DNA from: Acidobacteriaceae bacterium
Lineage (GTDB): Bacteria; Acidobacteriota; Terriglobia; Terriglobales; Acidobacteriaceae
Assembly (NCBI GenBank): GCA_003139095.1
Contig: PLHW01000062.1
Coordinates: 1-64,000, forward strand
Direction of reading: 5' to 3'
DNA: 64,000 nt
Shown: piece by piece, positions 1 to 8,036 of the stretch
Layout: every line of letters starts with the position of its first letter
Position numbering within the stretch: position 1 is the first letter of the stretch
The notes under the pieces: model-generated
What the model was told of the DNA's origin: nothing
The model's input: the letters and a program-made list of their open reading frames with translations, nothing else
Databases searched by the model: none
Translations under genes and position numbers: made by a program

Positions 1-21
1 TGAAGGTATTGCGCTGCTGCC

Positions 22-210
22 GGCACGAGTGGGACTCGTGCCCTTCCCGGTTGCGCTAACAGCGAGTTTTTCCGCAACCTCTGACGTCGGGCCTTCCCTA
101 AGGCCCAAGCTAGCTGGCGGTGCGGGGAGAATCCCCTGAGGCATTCCGGGCGCGTTGGAGGTGCAGGGGTCCTTCGACTCCGCGCAATCATCGCTGCGCG
201 ATGATTGTGC
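22..210. repeat. Hairpin-rich gene-free leader with REP-like element copy A
   Basis: No gene is visible in the first 250 bases. Three stem-loops stand out. Arms 22-30 and 34-42 form a perfect 9-bp stem with a GGG loop. Arms 89-95 and 100-106 form a perfect 7-bp stem. Arms 182-193 and 199-210 form a 12-bp stem with one G-T wobble. The last lies inside an element at about 163-228 that opens with GGGGTCCTTCGACTC and closes with CTCAGGATGACA. Related copies occur at 9591, 12446, 20187, 21547 and 40515. None of the hairpins is followed by a T-run, so they are not ordinary terminators. Upstream context is cut off by the window edge. Confidence 0.7.
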
Positions 211-231
211 TGCGCTCAGGATGACACCTCT

Positions 232-269
232 TTAGGCGGCGGTGGTGAGTTTAGGCGGCGGTGGTTAGT
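232..269. repeat. 19-bp tandem duplication at the 3' end of the STAS gene
   Basis: The 19-mer at 251-269 contains the TAA stop and last codons of the minus-strand STAS gene. It is repeated directly at 232-250 with one difference (TTAGT versus GAGT near the end). The duplication leaves the protein intact because the upstream copy already carries the stop; the downstream copy is an untranslated echo of the C-terminus. It looks like a recent slippage event. Confidence 0.85.
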
Positions 270-940
270 TGGGATAGAAGTTTTTCTGCGGCTTCGCCTG
301 GGTCCTGGGTGCCGAAATTCTCTTCTAATACTGTGATCTGGAGTTGGGGATCGATCTCTTCGAGCATTTTCTTCGTTGACTTGCCGTAGACGGTTTGCAT
401 TTTTGCGCTCAGGATTACCTGTTTGGCTTTGGTGGCTTTGAGGAGGATGCGGGCGTCGTCGATGCTCATGGTGGTGAGGGCGTTGTAGCCGGCGCTGCAG
501 AGGACTTCGCGGAGGAAGGTGCAGACGTCGCTCGATTCGTAGACACAGAGGATGCGGGGACGATGGTCTCCGGCGATGCCCTTGGAATAGCGGGAGCCGA
601 GATAGGCGGCGGTGATGGCCTCTTCGACGGCTTCGTAGATTTCGAACTGCTTGTTGAGGCCGGTCATTTCCAGGGTCTTGCGGGTGCGTTCGGAGACGCC
701 GGAGAGCTTGAGGTCCCCACCTTTGGCGCGGGCGGATTGCATGAGGCGGACTAAGGCGCCGAGGCCGCTGGAGTCGACGAACTCGCAGTGATCGAGTTGG
801 AGGACAACGTCTCCGTACTTGACGATGGAGTCGCCGACGGAGGAGTGGAGGGTGAAGACTTCGTTGCCGGCGACGATGCGGCCATGACACTGGACGATGA
901 GGACATCGCCGACGGGACGGGATTCGAGACGGAGCAGCAT
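251..940 (-). CDS. STAS-domain anti-sigma factor antagonist fused to a degenerate receiver domain
   Basis: From the ATG at 940 the protein is 229 residues. Residues 1-110 are a STAS domain of the SpoIIAA/RsbV type. The phospho-acceptor loop DSSGLG lies at about 56-61 with Ser57/Ser58, so the protein probably binds an anti-sigma/kinase partner in a phosphorylation-dependent way. Residues about 127-229 have the alpha/beta pattern of a response-regulator receiver. However, the usual acidic pair after strand 1 reads CVYESSD, and the Asp expected after strand 3 is replaced within VILSAK, so it is probably a pseudo-receiver that cannot be phosphorylated normally. The ATG at 940 has AAAGG upstream; an in-frame ATG at 985 would add 15 residues not typical of STAS proteins. 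It is divergent from the kinase at 1171. The partner kinase is not in the window. Confidence 0.82.
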   Translation of the reverse strand: MLLRLESRPVGDVLIVQCHGRIVAGNEVFTLHSSVGDSIVKYGDVVLQLDHCEFVDSSGLGALVRLMQSARAKGGDLKLSGVSERTRKTLEMTGLNKQFEIYEAVEEAITAAYLGSRYSKGIAGDHRPRILCVYESSDVCTFLREVLCSAGYNALTTMSIDDARILLKATKAKQVILSAKMQTVYGKSTKKMLEEIDPQLQITVLEENFGTQDPGEAAEKLLSQLTTAA

Positions 941-990
941 GAGGGCCTTTTGGCCAGCGCTGGGGCTGGTCGGAGAAGTGTACATCAGTT

Positions 991-1079
991 CAAGGTTTCA
1001 AGGTTTCAAAGTTTCAAGGTTTCACGGAGGCACGAAATCGACTCTGGAACCTTGAAACTTTGAAACTTTGAAACCTCTG
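991..1079. repeat. Octamer-repeat inverted element (CAAGGTTT units)
   Basis: The left arm 991-1024 is four imperfect tandem copies of CAAGGTTT. The right arm 1045-1079 is its reverse complement with about three differences, giving a roughly 34-bp stem around a 20-nt spacer. More units (CTTTGAAAC-like) continue to about 1100. It fills the gap between the divergent STAS and kinase genes, where their promoters should be. A hairpin this long made of tandem units differs from an ordinary operator or terminator. Confidence 0.85.
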
Positions 1080-1170
1080 AACCTTTGAAACTTTGAGACC
1101 TCTTCTACTTGGGACTTCTTTGCGGCGGGGAATTGCGGTAGGTTATTGCTATTGCCTTGGGGGACCTCTG

Positions 1171-3924
1171 GTGGCTCAATCTGGCGCCACGCTTACGGTT
1201 GGAGACGTTGTTGGGAACTACAAGATTCTCGGCCTGATTGGGGCGGGCGGGATGGGCGTGGTGTATCGCGCGCTGGACGTGCGGCTGGAGCGCACGGTGG
1301 CGTTGAAGTTTCTTCCGGAACATCTGGTGGCGAGCGCGTCGGATAAAGAACGCGTGCTGCGCGAGGCGCGCATGGCATCGTCGCTGGACCATCCAAACAT
1401 TGGAGTGATCCACGGCTTTGAGGAGATGGGGGGCGGGCGCGTCTTCATTGTGATGGCGTATTACGAGGGCGAGACGCTGGCGCACAAGACGCTGCGCGGG
1501 GCGCTGGCGATTGGCGGGGCGGTGGAATTTGCGATCCAGATGGGGGAGGGATTGGGGGCGGCGCACGCGGGGACGGTGGTGCATCGGGATATGAAACCGT
1601 CGAACGTGATCATCACGCAGAAGGGCGTGGTGAAGATCGTGGATTTTGGGCTGGCGCGGCTGGCGTCGTCGACGGGAAGCACGCAGAGCATGAGCACAGT
1701 GGGGACGATCGGGTATATGTCGCCCGAGCAGACGATGGGGAAGATGGTGGACCAGCGGACGGACATCTGGTCGCTGGGGATTGTGCTGGCGGAGATGGTG
1801 ACGGGCAGGAATCCGTTTCAGCGGGAGACGGCGGCGGCGACGGTGTTTGCGATATTGAACGAGGCGCCGCGCGAGATGGACGAGGTACCGATCGAGCTGC
1901 TGCGGATTATTTACCGGGCGCTGTCAAAGGAGCCGGCGACGAGATATGCGAGTTGCAAGGAGATGGTGGCGGATTTGAGGGCGTTTCGCGAGCACATTGA
2001 TGACGAAACGGCGGAGATGGTGGTGGGATGGACACCGGGAGATGCGGCGGCGGGGGGAACGGGGGCGCAGGCGGCGGGGAGGGCGTCATCGCGGCAAGCG
2101 GCGGCGCGGGTTTCGACGCGGCAGACGGGATCGCGGCAGTGGGGGCGGAATTCTTCGGCGAGCGCGCGAGAATTGCGGGTACAGATGGAGCGGGCGTCGC
2201 GGCCGATGTGGGGAGGCGCGGCGGAGGCGGGGCCGAGGTGGAAGGGGTGGGCGATTGGAGTGGGGATTGCGGTAGTGCTGGTAGTGGTGGGGCTGTTGCC
2301 GGCAGTGCGAGAGCGGATTGCGGGATGGTTTGCGCCGGCGGTGGAGCACATTGCGGTGCTGCCGTTTGAGAATGTGGGGAACGACCCGGGGAATGAGGCG
2401 GTATCGGCGGGATTGATGGACAATCTGGCGAGCCGGCTGACGAACCTGGAGGGGGGGAAGCAGTCGCTGTGGGTGGTGCCGACGAGCGAGGTGCGGCGGA
2501 GGAAGGTGAGCGATCCGGGGGCGGCGCTGCGGGAGTTGGGGGCGACGATTGCGGTGCAGGGGAGTTTGCAGCGCGATGGGCAGACGATTCACATGACGGT
2601 GAATGTGATCGACACGAAGAGTTTGAGGCAGATTGGATCGATTGGGCTGGAGGACCGGGCGGGGGATTTTTCGACGCTGGAAGACGAAGCGGTGGCGCGG
2701 GTGGCGAAGCTGATGAAGATCGAAGTTACGCCGGAGATGCTGCGCGCAACGGGAGGATCGGCGAATGCGGGGGCGTACGAGCTGTATCTGAAAGCGCTCG
2801 GATACGCGCAGCGGTATGACAAGCCGGGGAACCTGGATGAGGCGATTGAGGCGCTGAATGGGGCGGTGAAGGAAGACCCGCGGTTTGCGCTGGGGTATGC
2901 GGAGTTGGGGGAAGCGTACCGGTCGAAATACTCGCTCGACAAAGACACGAAGTGGATGGACGAAGCGCTGGCGAATTGCAAGAAGGCGGAGGAACTGGAC
3001 GACCGGCTGCCGGTTGTCTATGTAACGCTGGGGCGCATCCACCAGAGCCTGGGAAAGTACGATCTGGCGCTGCAGGAGTATCAACGGGCACTGCAACTGG
3101 ACCCGCGGAGCGCGGATGCATTGATTGGTTTGGCGAAGTCCTATGACAGTGCAGGACGGACGGCCGATGCGGAGGCGGCATTTCGTAAGGCGATCGCGTT
3201 GCGGCCGGATTCGTGGAACGGTTACAACCAGTTCGGAAGTTTCCTGGACGACCATCAGCGCTATGACGAAGCGATTGCGCAGTATAAGCATGCGATCCAA
3301 CTTACTCCGGACAATGCCTCAGTGTATTTGAATTTAGCCGCGGTTTATATCGACAAAGGCGACACCAAGTACTTTGCCGATGCGGAGGAGGCATTGCGGA
3401 AGTCGATTGCGTTAGATGCGAGTTATCCGGCATATGCGAATCTGGGATATCTCTACATACAGGAGAAGAAGTTCCCGGAAGCGGCGGACGCGGTGGGGAG
3501 GGCGTTGAAGTTAAACGATAAGGATTATCTGGTGTGGGGAAATCTGGCGATCGCGTATGAAGGCCTGAAGGACGAGCAAAAGGCGCAAATGGCACGCGAC
3601 CGAGAAATTGCGCTTCTGGAACAACAGGTAGAGGCCACGCCGCGCGATCCGATTGCGCACGTGAATCTCGCCCTGCTGTATGGGCAAAAAAAGATGCGCG
3701 AGAAGGCGATTTCTCACATACAATCGGCGCTTGCACTGTCGCCCAACGATCCGAACGTGCTGGAAACGGTCGGCGAGTCCTATGAAGCTTTGGGCGATCG
3801 AGCGCAGGCTTTGCAGTATGTCGAGAAAAGCATCGAGAAGGGCTACAGTCTGAACACTCTCAGGACCTTTCAGAGTCTGCAAAGCCTGTTGTCGGATCCG
3901 AATTTTCGGCCTAACGGGAAGTAA
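1171..3924 (+). CDS. Membrane Ser/Thr protein kinase with TolB-like and TPR domains
   Basis: The protein is 917 residues from the GTG at 1171, chosen because GGGGGA sits about 6 nt upstream; the open frame extends back to a TTG at 1093 inside repeat DNA. Order: Hanks-type kinase (about 17-285) with glycine loop GAGGMG at 24-29, Lys46, HRDMKPSN with Asp140, DFG and the SPEQ activation segment; a low-complexity Arg/Ala/Gly linker; one transmembrane helix just before the sequence IAVLPFENVG; a TolB N-terminal/FlgO-like domain; then about ten TPR units to the C-terminus. The kinase faces the cytoplasm and the TPRs the periplasm. All catalytic residues are present, so it should be active. Substrates are unknown. 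The 205-residue gene follows after 29 nt and is probably co-transcribed. Confidence 0.93.
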   Translation: MAQSGATLTVGDVVGNYKILGLIGAGGMGVVYRALDVRLERTVALKFLPEHLVASASDKERVLREARMASSLDHPNIGVIHGFEEMGGGRVFIVMAYYEGETLAHKTLRGALAIGGAVEFAIQMGEGLGAAHAGTVVHRDMKPSNVIITQKGVVKIVDFGLARLASSTGSTQSMSTVGTIGYMSPEQTMGKMVDQRTDIWSLGIVLAEMVTGRNPFQRETAAATVFAILNEAPREMDEVPIELLRIIYRALSKEPATRYASCKEMVADLRAFREHIDDETAEMVVGWTPGDAAAGGTGAQAAGRASSRQAAARVSTRQTGSRQWGRNSSASARELRVQMERASRPMWGGAAEAGPRWKGWAIGVGIAVVLVVVGLLPAVRERIAGWFAPAVEHIAVLPFENVGNDPGNEAVSAGLMDNLASRLTNLEGGKQSLWVVPTSEVRRRKVSDPGAALRELGATIAVQGSLQRDGQTIHMTVNVIDTKSLRQIGSIGLEDRAGDFSTLEDEAVARVAKLMKIEVTPEMLRATGGSANAGAYELYLKALGYAQRYDKPGNLDEAIEALNGAVKEDPRFALGYAELGEAYRSKYSLDKDTKWMDEALANCKKAEELDDRLPVVYVTLGRIHQSLGKYDLALQEYQRALQLDPRSADALIGLAKSYDSAGRTADAEAAFRKAIALRPDSWNGYNQFGSFLDDHQRYDEAIAQYKHAIQLTPDNASVYLNLAAVYIDKGDTKYFADAEEALRKSIALDASYPAYANLGYLYIQEKKFPEAADAVGRALKLNDKDYLVWGNLAIAYEGLKDEQKAQMARDREIALLEQQVEATPRDPIAHVNLALLYGQKKMREKAISHIQSALALSPNDPNVLETVGESYEALGDRAQALQYVEKSIEKGYSLNTLRTFQSLQSLLSDPNFRPNGK

Positions 3925-3953
3925 GTGAATTCAATTCTGAAAAGGAGCCAACC

Positions 3954-4571
3954 ATGGCCGCAGCGCCCAATCTACCGATTGCAGACGATACACCCGAACC
4001 GCAACAGATTACGATCTCGAACACGGGTACCCTCTCACCGGCAACGTGCATTATCGCGAACGGGCAGGGAGTGGAGTTTATCAACAATACGGGCAACCAA
4101 ATCACTGTCTATTTTGAGGCTGACCCTCAAGGAGTGTCGGTTTACGGCAGCCAAACTACGGTTCCGGGCAACGGCGGCACCACGACGCTCTCGACCGACG
4201 TAACGAATCGAACCGTGAACTATAACATTGACGGTTCGCAGAACTATCCGTATGCCATCCAGTTGGGCAGCGGACCGTTGTATATCCTAGTGGAAACGAG
4301 CAACACGGGTGTTGTGCTGGTTACGCCGTCGCCAGCGATCATTCCGTCCGGGGGCACGTGGCAGCTCTATAAGGCGTCGGGCGACGCTAATACGTACAAC
4401 GTAACTTGGCCGAATGTCTCGGCTCCGCCGTTCCCCAATTTTGCGGTGAACAACACCACGCAAACCGCCAGTGGGAACACGAGCGGCTACGTGGCATACA
4501 AGGTCGAACGTGGACCCTCACCCAACGCGCTGACCGGACAGGGCGGCGGGACGATTAAAGTGGGAAACTAG
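3954..4571 (+). CDS. Conserved-looking hypothetical protein, beta-rich, 205 residues
   Basis: I do not recognise the family. The start is well supported by AAAGGAG 8 nt upstream of the ATG. There is no signal peptide or membrane segment; the protein is rich in Thr, Asn, Gly and Val, with a beta-sandwich-like pattern. The first half contains GVEFINNTGNQITVYF, which recalls the edge strand of cupredoxin-like or Ig-like folds, but the usual copper ligands are not evident. The second half repeats the same style of strands. It lies 29 nt after the TPR kinase and is closed by a strong terminator, so the pair likely forms one transcript. It could be a kinase partner or substrate; that is inference only. 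Confidence 0.7.
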   Translation: MAAAPNLPIADDTPEPQQITISNTGTLSPATCIIANGQGVEFINNTGNQITVYFEADPQGVSVYGSQTTVPGNGGTTTLSTDVTNRTVNYNIDGSQNYPYAIQLGSGPLYILVETSNTGVVLVTPSPAIIPSGGTWQLYKASGDANTYNVTWPNVSAPPFPNFAVNNTTQTASGNTSGYVAYKVERGPSPNALTGQGGGTIKVGN

Positions 4572-4597
4572 GAAGGATTATTAGCGATGGTTTTTCA

Positions 4598-4632
4598 CCC
4601 CGCGGCGAGTTTGCTGCGGGGTTTTTGTTTTT
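4598..4632 (+). terminator. Rho-independent terminator of the kinase operon
   Basis: CCCCGC (4598-4603) pairs with GCGGGG (4616-4621), extended by a partial inner stem, and is followed directly by TTTTTGTTTTT. It lies 27 nt after the stop of the 205-residue gene. Confidence 0.9.
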
Positions 4633-4949
4633 GAGGAGTCGATTGACTGCGGGAGCGTGGCCGGGGACTGCGGCGGGCTGGCGACTGAGCTTCGGGCGGT
4701 TGTTTGCGGCGGATTCCGCCCGCGCGGGGCTTCTATTCTCTGGCGAATCAATCGTCTAGGGCGTTCGATGTAAGTGGTTGAAATTGGGCGGGATGGTTGA
4801 AATGAGCCAGTGCGGGTTGCGAAACTTTTTGGGGCTTCGCGCGTTCAAGTACGTAGGCGCTTCAGAACGGAAAGTTGGAAGCTGAAGGGCGCAGGATGCG
4901 GTGATGGGCGGTTGGCCGATCGCCGGAAATCCTGAAGGAAGGGGATACC
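4633..4949. other. Gene-free stretch before the Gly/Tyr-rich gene
   Basis: Together with the preceding terminator this is a 378-nt gap. No supported reading frame, tandem repeat or clear hairpin is visible. It should contain the promoter of the gene at 4950, but I see no convincing -35/-10 pair. A purine-rich GAAGGAAGGGG Shine-Dalgarno lies at its end. Confidence 0.6.
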
Positions 4950-5411
4950 ATGAAATACCTGAAATATGTTGCGATGCTGGCAGTGTTGATGGTGCCGCTG
5001 AGTTTGGCGCAGGCGGCCGTGGGAGTTGGAATTGGGATTGGAGTGGGGCCGGGGTATGGAGGGTATGTGGCGGGGCCTCCGGTTTGTGAGTATGGGTATT
5101 ACCCGTACGCGCCGTATGCGTGCGCTCCGTATGGATATTACGGACCGGAATGGTTTGCGGGCGGAGTGTTCATCGGAGCGGGGCCGTGGTATCACGGCGG
5201 CTGGGGACGCTATGACCGTGGATACTATGGACGCGGCTACTACGCGCAACGCAGCTACGGACATGGGTACGTAGGACGCGGAGATGAAGGACGCAGCAGC
5301 TTCCGCGGTGGAGAAGGATTCCATGGCGGAGGCGAGGTGCGCGGGGGCGGCGGATACCACGGTGGTGGGGAATCGCACGGTGGCGGATCTCGTGGAGGTG
5401 GACGGCGGTAA
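4950..5411 (+). CDS. Secreted Gly/Tyr/His-rich low-complexity protein
   Basis: The 153-residue protein begins with a clear Sec signal peptide (residues 1-22, cleavage after AQA). A short glycine-valine repeat (GVGIGIGVGPGYGG) follows, then a Tyr/Pro/Cys-rich middle and a C-terminal half made of GGGxH/GGGE-type repeats rich in Gly, His and Arg. No catalytic motif is present. Such glycine-tyrosine-rich exported proteins occur widely in soil Acidobacteriota and Proteobacteria without assigned function; the His-rich tail could bind metal or nucleic acid, which is inference. The start has a strong GAAGGAAGGGG ribosome site. It is flanked by terminators on both sides, so it is monocistronic. Confidence 0.8.
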   Translation: MKYLKYVAMLAVLMVPLSLAQAAVGVGIGIGVGPGYGGYVAGPPVCEYGYYPYAPYACAPYGYYGPEWFAGGVFIGAGPWYHGGWGRYDRGYYGRGYYAQRSYGHGYVGRGDEGRSSFRGGEGFHGGGEVRGGGGYHGGGESHGGGSRGGGRR

Positions 5412-5433
5412 GTAGCGTTTGGAGTGTGAATGG

Positions 5434-5469
5434 GGGCTGGCGGCTTTGGCTGCCGGCCCTTTTTTTTTT
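5434..5469 (+). terminator. Rho-independent terminator of the Gly/Tyr-rich gene
   Basis: Arms 5434-5444 and 5449-5459 pair over 11 bp with two G-T wobbles, followed by ten T residues at 5460-5469. This is the clearest terminator in the window. Confidence 0.95.
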
Positions 5470-5539
5470 GGTCGTTGGTCGTTCGTCGTTAGTCGTTGGC
5501 TCTAAGCTCTTAGCTCTCAGCGCTTAGCTCCACAGCTCT
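5470..5539. repeat. Two adjacent heptamer arrays (GTCGTTN and AGCTCTT units)
   Basis: 5470-5499 is four units of GTCGTT plus one variable base (G, C, A, G). From 5504 it switches to five imperfect units of AGCTCTT (to about 5539). The two arrays use unrelated heptamers but have the same unit length. They sit directly after a terminator and before the 3' end of the convergent sulfotransferase gene. The GTCGTT array recurs near 20058, 20282 and 21440. Confidence 0.85.
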
Positions 5540-5551
5540 AATCATCGTGGT

Positions 5552-6421
5552 TTAAGGTTTGGTTTCCTGGTGGGCTAGGGGTTCGGTGGTGGGGGTGGAG
5601 GAAGCTAGTTGATAGCCGAGCTGGATCATTACGTGGCCCCAGGCGGCTTCGATTTGGGCTACGGATTCGGGAGGGAGGACGGCTTTCCATCCGCCGGAGG
5701 AGGCTTTGCGGACGAAGGGCTTGTCCTGGCGCGTGAAGCGGGTTTGAACCCACTTGTCGCCCTGCTTCTCCTCTAATTTGCGCATGCGGTCGGCGGAGCT
5801 GAGGTCGGCGGCGCGCTGGCAGCGCTCGGGACTGGGATCGATGCCTAGGAGATTGGCGACCTTGACGAGTTCGCGGGCCGGGTTTTCGATCATGTCTTCG
5901 TAGCGGAGGACCAGGAAGCCGGGACGGCCGCTGCGGGTGCTCATCCAACTGGTGACGTGGTCGCCCCAATTGCCGAGGCGATCCCAGATCTTTCCTTCGA
6001 TCCAAGCGGGAAGGAAATCCTGAATGGGGAGTTGATCGCTGAACGACCGCTGTTTCATTTCCCAGTGAAAATTGGAGACGGCGCAGTCGCGCGGGTCGCG
6101 CACGATGTAGATGACGCGCTTGTAGCGCGGGTCGAAGACCTCATGACTTTTGAGAATGCGCGGGCGGGGGAGATGGCGGAGGTAACGGTCACCGTGCTTG
6201 TACATGTCGGCGACGAGGCGCTCGACGTTGAGGAAGGTGACGGCCTCCTCGGTGTGGACGAGATTGCCGACGAGGAAGCGGGTCCAGGTGTTGCCGGAGC
6301 GAGGGTAAGAGGTGAGGAAGACGTCGTCGGGGAAGATGGTGATGTCGCGCTCGATGCGGAGGGTGCGGAAGAGGACGTCGTGGACGCGGGTGAGATGTTT
6401 GATGCCTCGCTTGATGAGCAT
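5552..6421 (-). CDS. Sulfotransferase (PAPS-dependent, Sulfotransfer_1-like)
   Basis: The 289-residue protein carries the 5'-phosphosulfate loop SYPRSGNTW near residue 40 and the 3'-phosphate motif IYIVRDPRDCAVS near 115. Later come RYEDMIENP and the Arg/Gly-containing segment before the C-terminus, as in cytosolic-type sulfotransferases. It would transfer sulfate from PAPS to a hydroxyl acceptor, here probably a polysaccharide or lipid. The ATG at 6421 was chosen because AGGAG lies 5 nt upstream; the frame runs back to 6640 inside the upstream gene. It follows the FemAB-like gene by 29 nt, so the two form an operon. Confidence 0.88.
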   Translation of the reverse strand: MLIKRGIKHLTRVHDVLFRTLRIERDITIFPDDVFLTSYPRSGNTWTRFLVGNLVHTEEAVTFLNVERLVADMYKHGDRYLRHLPRPRILKSHEVFDPRYKRVIYIVRDPRDCAVSNFHWEMKQRSFSDQLPIQDFLPAWIEGKIWDRLGNWGDHVTSWMSTRSGRPGFLVLRYEDMIENPARELVKVANLLGIDPSPERCQRAADLSSADRMRKLEEKQGDKWVQTRFTRQDKPFVRKASSGGWKAVLPPESVAQIEAAWGHVMIQLGYQLASSTPTTEPLAHQETKP

Positions 6422-6450
6422 GAAAACTCCTAACTCGGATGCGCCGGTGG

Positions 6451-7476
6451 TCACTCGGCGGCGTCGGGGCGCTGGTTGCGCTCGCCCTGGAGCCAGCCTA
6501 AAAACTTTTGTTTGCGCGCGAACATATTGCGGGCCTCGTTGCGGAGGGCGCCGATAATCTGATAGCGCGACTTGGTGAACCAGGGCACGCGGTGGGGGAG
6601 ACACCCGTACTTCTCTTTGTATGTGCCCTCGCCACCCCAATCATAAATGGAGGCGCCACGGCGCTTCCAGTAACGGAGGGCATACCAGTGGCATGCCTCG
6701 TTGGGGCGAAGGCCCTGATGGGCGCGGAAGCTGGCGTTGCCCCAGAATTCGGCGATGTGGTTGAAGCCGGGATAAATGCCGGTGGCGATGCAGCGGCCTT
6801 CGGGATCGCGGGCGCGGACGAGTAGGACGTTGCCGCTGGGCTCGAGGTGCTTGACGAGAGAGCGGACGCGCTCAACGGAGTAGGTGGGAACGAGTCCCTG
6901 CTTGGCGAAGACGTCTTTGAGCTGCTCGTAATATTCGTCGGCGAAGGCAAGGTCGTGGGCCTCTTCGATGACGACGCCGCTTTTTTCGGCCTTGCGGACG
7001 CAGCGGCGGCAGGCGCTTTCCATGCCGTTGAAAAGCTCGTCTTCGGACTTGGTGAGGTCGGTGCGATAGGAGCCATAGTGCTCGGCGGTGAAGCCGAGGC
7101 CGTCGCCATCTTCGAAGGTGAAATGCGGGTCGGAGACCTCGAGGTGGAGGCACTTTAGGTCATCCCAGGCGAACTTTTCGAGGGCTTCGAGGGCGGCGCG
7201 GCGGGAGACGCCGGCGTGGAGATTGAAGCCGATGTAGGGGGTGGTCCATCCGGGAAAAGAGCTGCCGAGGACCTTCATGCCGAACTTGGAGAAGGTGAGT
7301 CCGGTAAAGTAGCCGACGAGGTGGGAGCCGTCGCGGAGCTCGGCGAGGACGGGGGTGGCGCCTTGGGACTCATGGATGAAGTCGAGCCAGGGGCGGGTTT
7401 GGAAGACAGTGCGGTCGTGGAAGCTGTCGAGGAGCTTCCAGTCGGCGGATTTGAAATCGATCTGGTAAAGCTTCAA
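6451..7476 (-). CDS. FemAB/BioF2-like GNAT acyltransferase
   Basis: The 341-residue protein has the two-lobed GNAT architecture of FemAB/BioF2-type proteins. Characteristic pieces are RPWLDFIHES near the N-terminus, a Cys/Arg-rich RRCVRKAEKSG segment in the middle, the strand set around CIATGIYPGFN, and a C-terminal IYDWGGEGTYKEKYG. Such proteins transfer acyl or aminoacyl groups to cell-wall or exopolysaccharide precursors. The start is a TTG with GGAG just upstream. It is the first gene of a two-gene minus-strand operon with the sulfotransferase, suggesting decoration of a surface glycan. The exact substrate cannot be read from the sequence. Confidence 0.8.
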   Translation of the reverse strand: MKLYQIDFKSADWKLLDSFHDRTVFQTRPWLDFIHESQGATPVLAELRDGSHLVGYFTGLTFSKFGMKVLGSSFPGWTTPYIGFNLHAGVSRRAALEALEKFAWDDLKCLHLEVSDPHFTFEDGDGLGFTAEHYGSYRTDLTKSEDELFNGMESACRRCVRKAEKSGVVIEEAHDLAFADEYYEQLKDVFAKQGLVPTYSVERVRSLVKHLEPSGNVLLVRARDPEGRCIATGIYPGFNHIAEFWGNASFRAHQGLRPNEACHWYALRYWKRRGASIYDWGGEGTYKEKYGCLPHRVPWFTKSRYQIIGALRNEARNMFARKQKFLGWLQGERNQRPDAAE

Positions 7477-8036
7477 AGGACTCCAGTCGTCGATGGGAGG
7501 GATACCCCCTCCAAGGCGGTTTTAAAGTCAAAGACTTAGCGGGTATTTGCGGCCAGGTCTTTGAGGAATAAGGAGTTAGAGATAAAGCCTTTATAAATCA
7601 TAGACTTCGAGTGAATAATTGCCAACTATCTCTGGTCGCTCCTGTCCTGAGTATATCGTTCAATTCTAATTGGTTCCTAAGATAATTCTGCGCGGTGAGA
7701 GGGCAATGTCAAGGGGATTCAGGAGGCGAGAGTGACGGGGGTCAGGTGGCTGGCTGGCTTATTCTCCGCGCGGCTGGGGCGGGCAATACGTGTCTGCGAT
7801 TTGGAAACGGAGAAAGCGGAATGGTCACTATCCTGATGGGAACGCGGAAGTGGACTCCACCACGAGTAGCGATTTGCCCTTGCCCGCTGCGATCGACGGT
7901 ATCGTCCCGGGCATCCCGGTAATCCGCAAAATTTTTAGTTACCCGACCATGACCTTCTACTTACCAGGTCATGATTACTTACTTACTTACTTACTTACTC
8001 GATCATGCAATGATCGCGACTATGCGGAGGTGTACT
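7477..8036. other. Gene-free divergent region with palindromes and a TTAC microsatellite
   Basis: This 560-nt gap separates the minus-strand FemAB gene from the plus-strand membrane gene. I found no supported gene. Small open frames at about 7695-7920 have no recognisable features. The half near 7560-7700 is clearly more AT-rich than its surroundings and probably holds the promoters. The 3' end contains two inverted repeats and a tetranucleotide repeat described separately. Confidence 0.6.
7948..8016. promoter_or_regulatory. Paired inverted repeats flanking a (TTAC)6 repeat upstream of a membrane gene
   Basis: CATGACCT (7948-7955) and AGGTCATG (7966-7973) are perfect 8-nt inverted arms with a 10-nt spacer. 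About six TTAC units follow at 7975-7998, then CGATCAT (8000-8006) / ATGATCG (8010-8016), a perfect 7-bp inverted repeat with a 3-nt loop. The whole block ends 20 nt before the ATG at 8037. The first palindrome looks like a dimeric operator. The tetranucleotide tract could change spacing by slippage. No regulator gene is adjacent. Confidence 0.6.

Noticed and set aside
2086-3300. Long minus-strand open frame (404 codons) inside the TPR kinase
   Set aside because: Antisense shadow of a GC-rich gene; it is Arg/Pro/His-rich and shows no domain, while the opposite frame has complete kinase and TPR motifs.
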